Shown here: piece after piece, positions 63,214-64,000 of the stretch
How the letters are laid out: the number at the start of each line of letters is the position of its first letter
Position numbering within the stretch: position 1 is the stretch's first letter
Assembly: GCF_002929275.1 (NCBI RefSeq)
Contig: NZ_PJIK01000013.1
Coordinates: 78,519-142,518 of the forward strand
Direction of reading: 5' to 3'
DNA: 64,000 bases
DNA from: Arthrobacter sp. ZGTC131
GTDB lineage: Bacteria; Actinomycetota; Actinomycetes; Actinomycetales; Micrococcaceae
The notes under the pieces: model-generated
Told to the model about the DNA's origin: nothing
Seen by the model: the letters and a program-made list of their open reading frames with translations, nothing else
The model's database searches: none
Translations under genes and position numbers: made by a program

Positions 63214-63864
63214 CTAACCGGCCCGCGTCCTGCCGTCGCTTCGGTCGTCCGGACGGGGACGAAGACGGGCAAGTCCCTCCAGCGCGTCGCTCACCACGTG
63301 AGCAACTGGGACGGCGATATCGACGACGACGCCGGGTTCGTCGGCGCCGAGCGGTTCCAGCGTGGCGAGCTGGGATTCCAGCAGGGCAGCCGGCATGAAG
63401 TGGCCGCTGCGGCCCTCGAGCCGGGAGCCCAGGACCTCCTTGCTGCCGTGCAGGTGCAGGAAGACCGTCTCTGGCGCCTGGGCACGGATGGCGTCCCGGT
63501 AGCTGCGGCGCAGGGCCGAGCACGCCAAGACCAACCCGTCCGAACCGGCGCGCGCGAGTTCGGCGCCGACGGTGGCCAGCCAGGGCCATCGGTCCTCGTC
63601 GGTCAGCGGCGTGCCCGCGGCCATCTTGGCGACGTTCTCCACGGGGTGCAGGGAATCGCCGTCGAGGAACCTCAGGCCCAGTCCGCGTGCCACGAGGTCG
63701 CCGATGGTGGTCTTGCCGCAGCCCGAAACGCCCATGACAATCACCTGGGGCCGGGCGGCGGATCCTTCGGTGCCGCCAAGTGCAGCAAGTGCCGGTGCGA
63801 TGGGTGCCGGTTCAGCGGGTGCGGATTTTTCGTCGCGCGTTGCCGGTTGTGGGTCACCAGTCAT
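63214..63864 (-). CDS. gntK: Gluconokinase
   Basis: Phosphorylates gluconate to 6-phosphogluconate. It has 216 residues. The P-loop is [20 protein letters not shown] near residues 42-61; [20 protein letters not shown] and [20 protein letters not shown] are typical of thermoresistant gluconokinases; [20 protein letters not shown] is the lid region. About 40 Pro/Ala-rich residues precede the fold. Its start overlaps the end of the upstream dehydratase gene by 11 bases, linking it to hexuronate or gluconate catabolism. Confidence 0.93.
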   Translation of the reverse strand: MTGDPQPATRDEKSAPAEPAPIAPALAALGGTEGSAARPQVIVMGVSGCGKTTIGDLVARGLGLRFLDGDSLHPVENVAKMAAGTPLTDEDRWPWLATVGAELARAGSDGLVLACSALRRSYRDAIRAQAPETVFLHLHGSKEVLGSRLEGRSGHFMPAALLESQLATLEPLGADEPGVVVDIAVPVAHVVSDALEGLARLRPRPDDRSDGRTRAG

Positions 63865-64000
63865 GGACGGTGCCGTCGACCAGGCGGTTGTACGGCAGGT
63901 AGGCCTGCTGGTACGGGTAGGTAGCGGCGGCCTCTTCGTTGAATTCGACGCCGATGCCGGGCTTGTCGCCCGGGTGCAGGTAGCCGTCCACGAACGTCAT
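63854..64000 (-). CDS. Mannonate dehydratase-like enolase-superfamily protein (C-terminal end only)
   Basis: Only the last 48 residues are in the window: [20 protein letters not shown] and a C-terminus ending in [15 protein letters not shown]. This ending is characteristic of the ManD/RspA branch of the enolase superfamily, which dehydrates D-mannonate or D-gluconate. The gene continues beyond 64000 and overlaps gntK, consistent with a sugar-acid catabolic operon. Confidence 0.8.
   Translation of the reverse strand: MTFVDGYLHPGDKPGIGVEFNEEAAATYPYQQAYLPYNRLVDGTVHDW

Overview
The window looks like a chromosomal segment from a high-GC Gram-positive actinobacterium. It most resembles Arthrobacter or a relative (Micrococcaceae), judged from codon use, GTG/TTG starts, a short actinobacterial-type SRP RNA, a PurS/PurQ/PurL split enzyme, DUF3151 next to class II aldolase, and GAF-ANTAR and LytR_C proteins. 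The genus is an inference. No phage, transposase, CRISPR array or rRNA was seen.

Layout. Positions 1-8078 hold carbohydrate uptake and catabolism: a solute-binding protein and two permeases (minus strand, last one cut by the window edge), a ROK repressor, and divergently a Gfo/Idh/MocA oxidoreductase, a TIM-barrel isomerase and a LacI repressor. Positions 8167-12925 hold a GNAT enzyme, a glycogen-debranching-type glycosidase with a GT4 glycosyltransferase, and a DsbA/FrnE-like protein. Positions 12990-21672 carry a TetR regulator, a LytR_C membrane protein and its partner, a HAD phosphatase beside a Stealth-family phosphotransferase, a CpdA-like phosphodiesterase, a glutathione peroxidase, an M23 peptidase and an MpaB-like protein. 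Then come tRNA-Ser(GGA), a YqfO/CutA-like protein, the SRP RNA, dnaX, recR and lysC (21719-28242). The next region has two small paralogous proteins and a MarR regulator with a strong palindromic operator.

Positions 29563-37588 form the most unusual block. Two large secreted subtilases on the minus strand flank a plus-strand cassette that encodes two proteins resembling Streptomyces subtilisin inhibitor (SSI). One is a lipoprotein and one has no signal peptide; a conserved actinobacterial protein of unknown role lies between them. purS-purQ-purL follows, then a run of small housekeeping or hypothetical genes.

At 44917-50338 a SAM-type riboswitch, whose closing helix overlaps the ribosome binding site, precedes a compact operon: acyl/acetyl-CoA synthetase, SfnG-like dimethyl-sulfone monooxygenase, O-acetylhomoserine sulfhydrylase and a CoA-binding protein. 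This suggests SAM-controlled use of organosulfur compounds for methionine synthesis. An ECF sigma factor with its probable membrane anti-sigma and a secreted repeat protein follows. The window ends with purA, a UDG-like protein, fba with DUF3151, a SpoU methyltransferase, a HAD-IIA phosphatase, a Tat-exported alpha/beta hydrolase, STAS and GAF-ANTAR regulators, pyrE, an FAD monooxygenase, gluconokinase and the end of a mannonate-dehydratase-like gene.

All function calls come from reading motifs and remembered family features; no database search was run.
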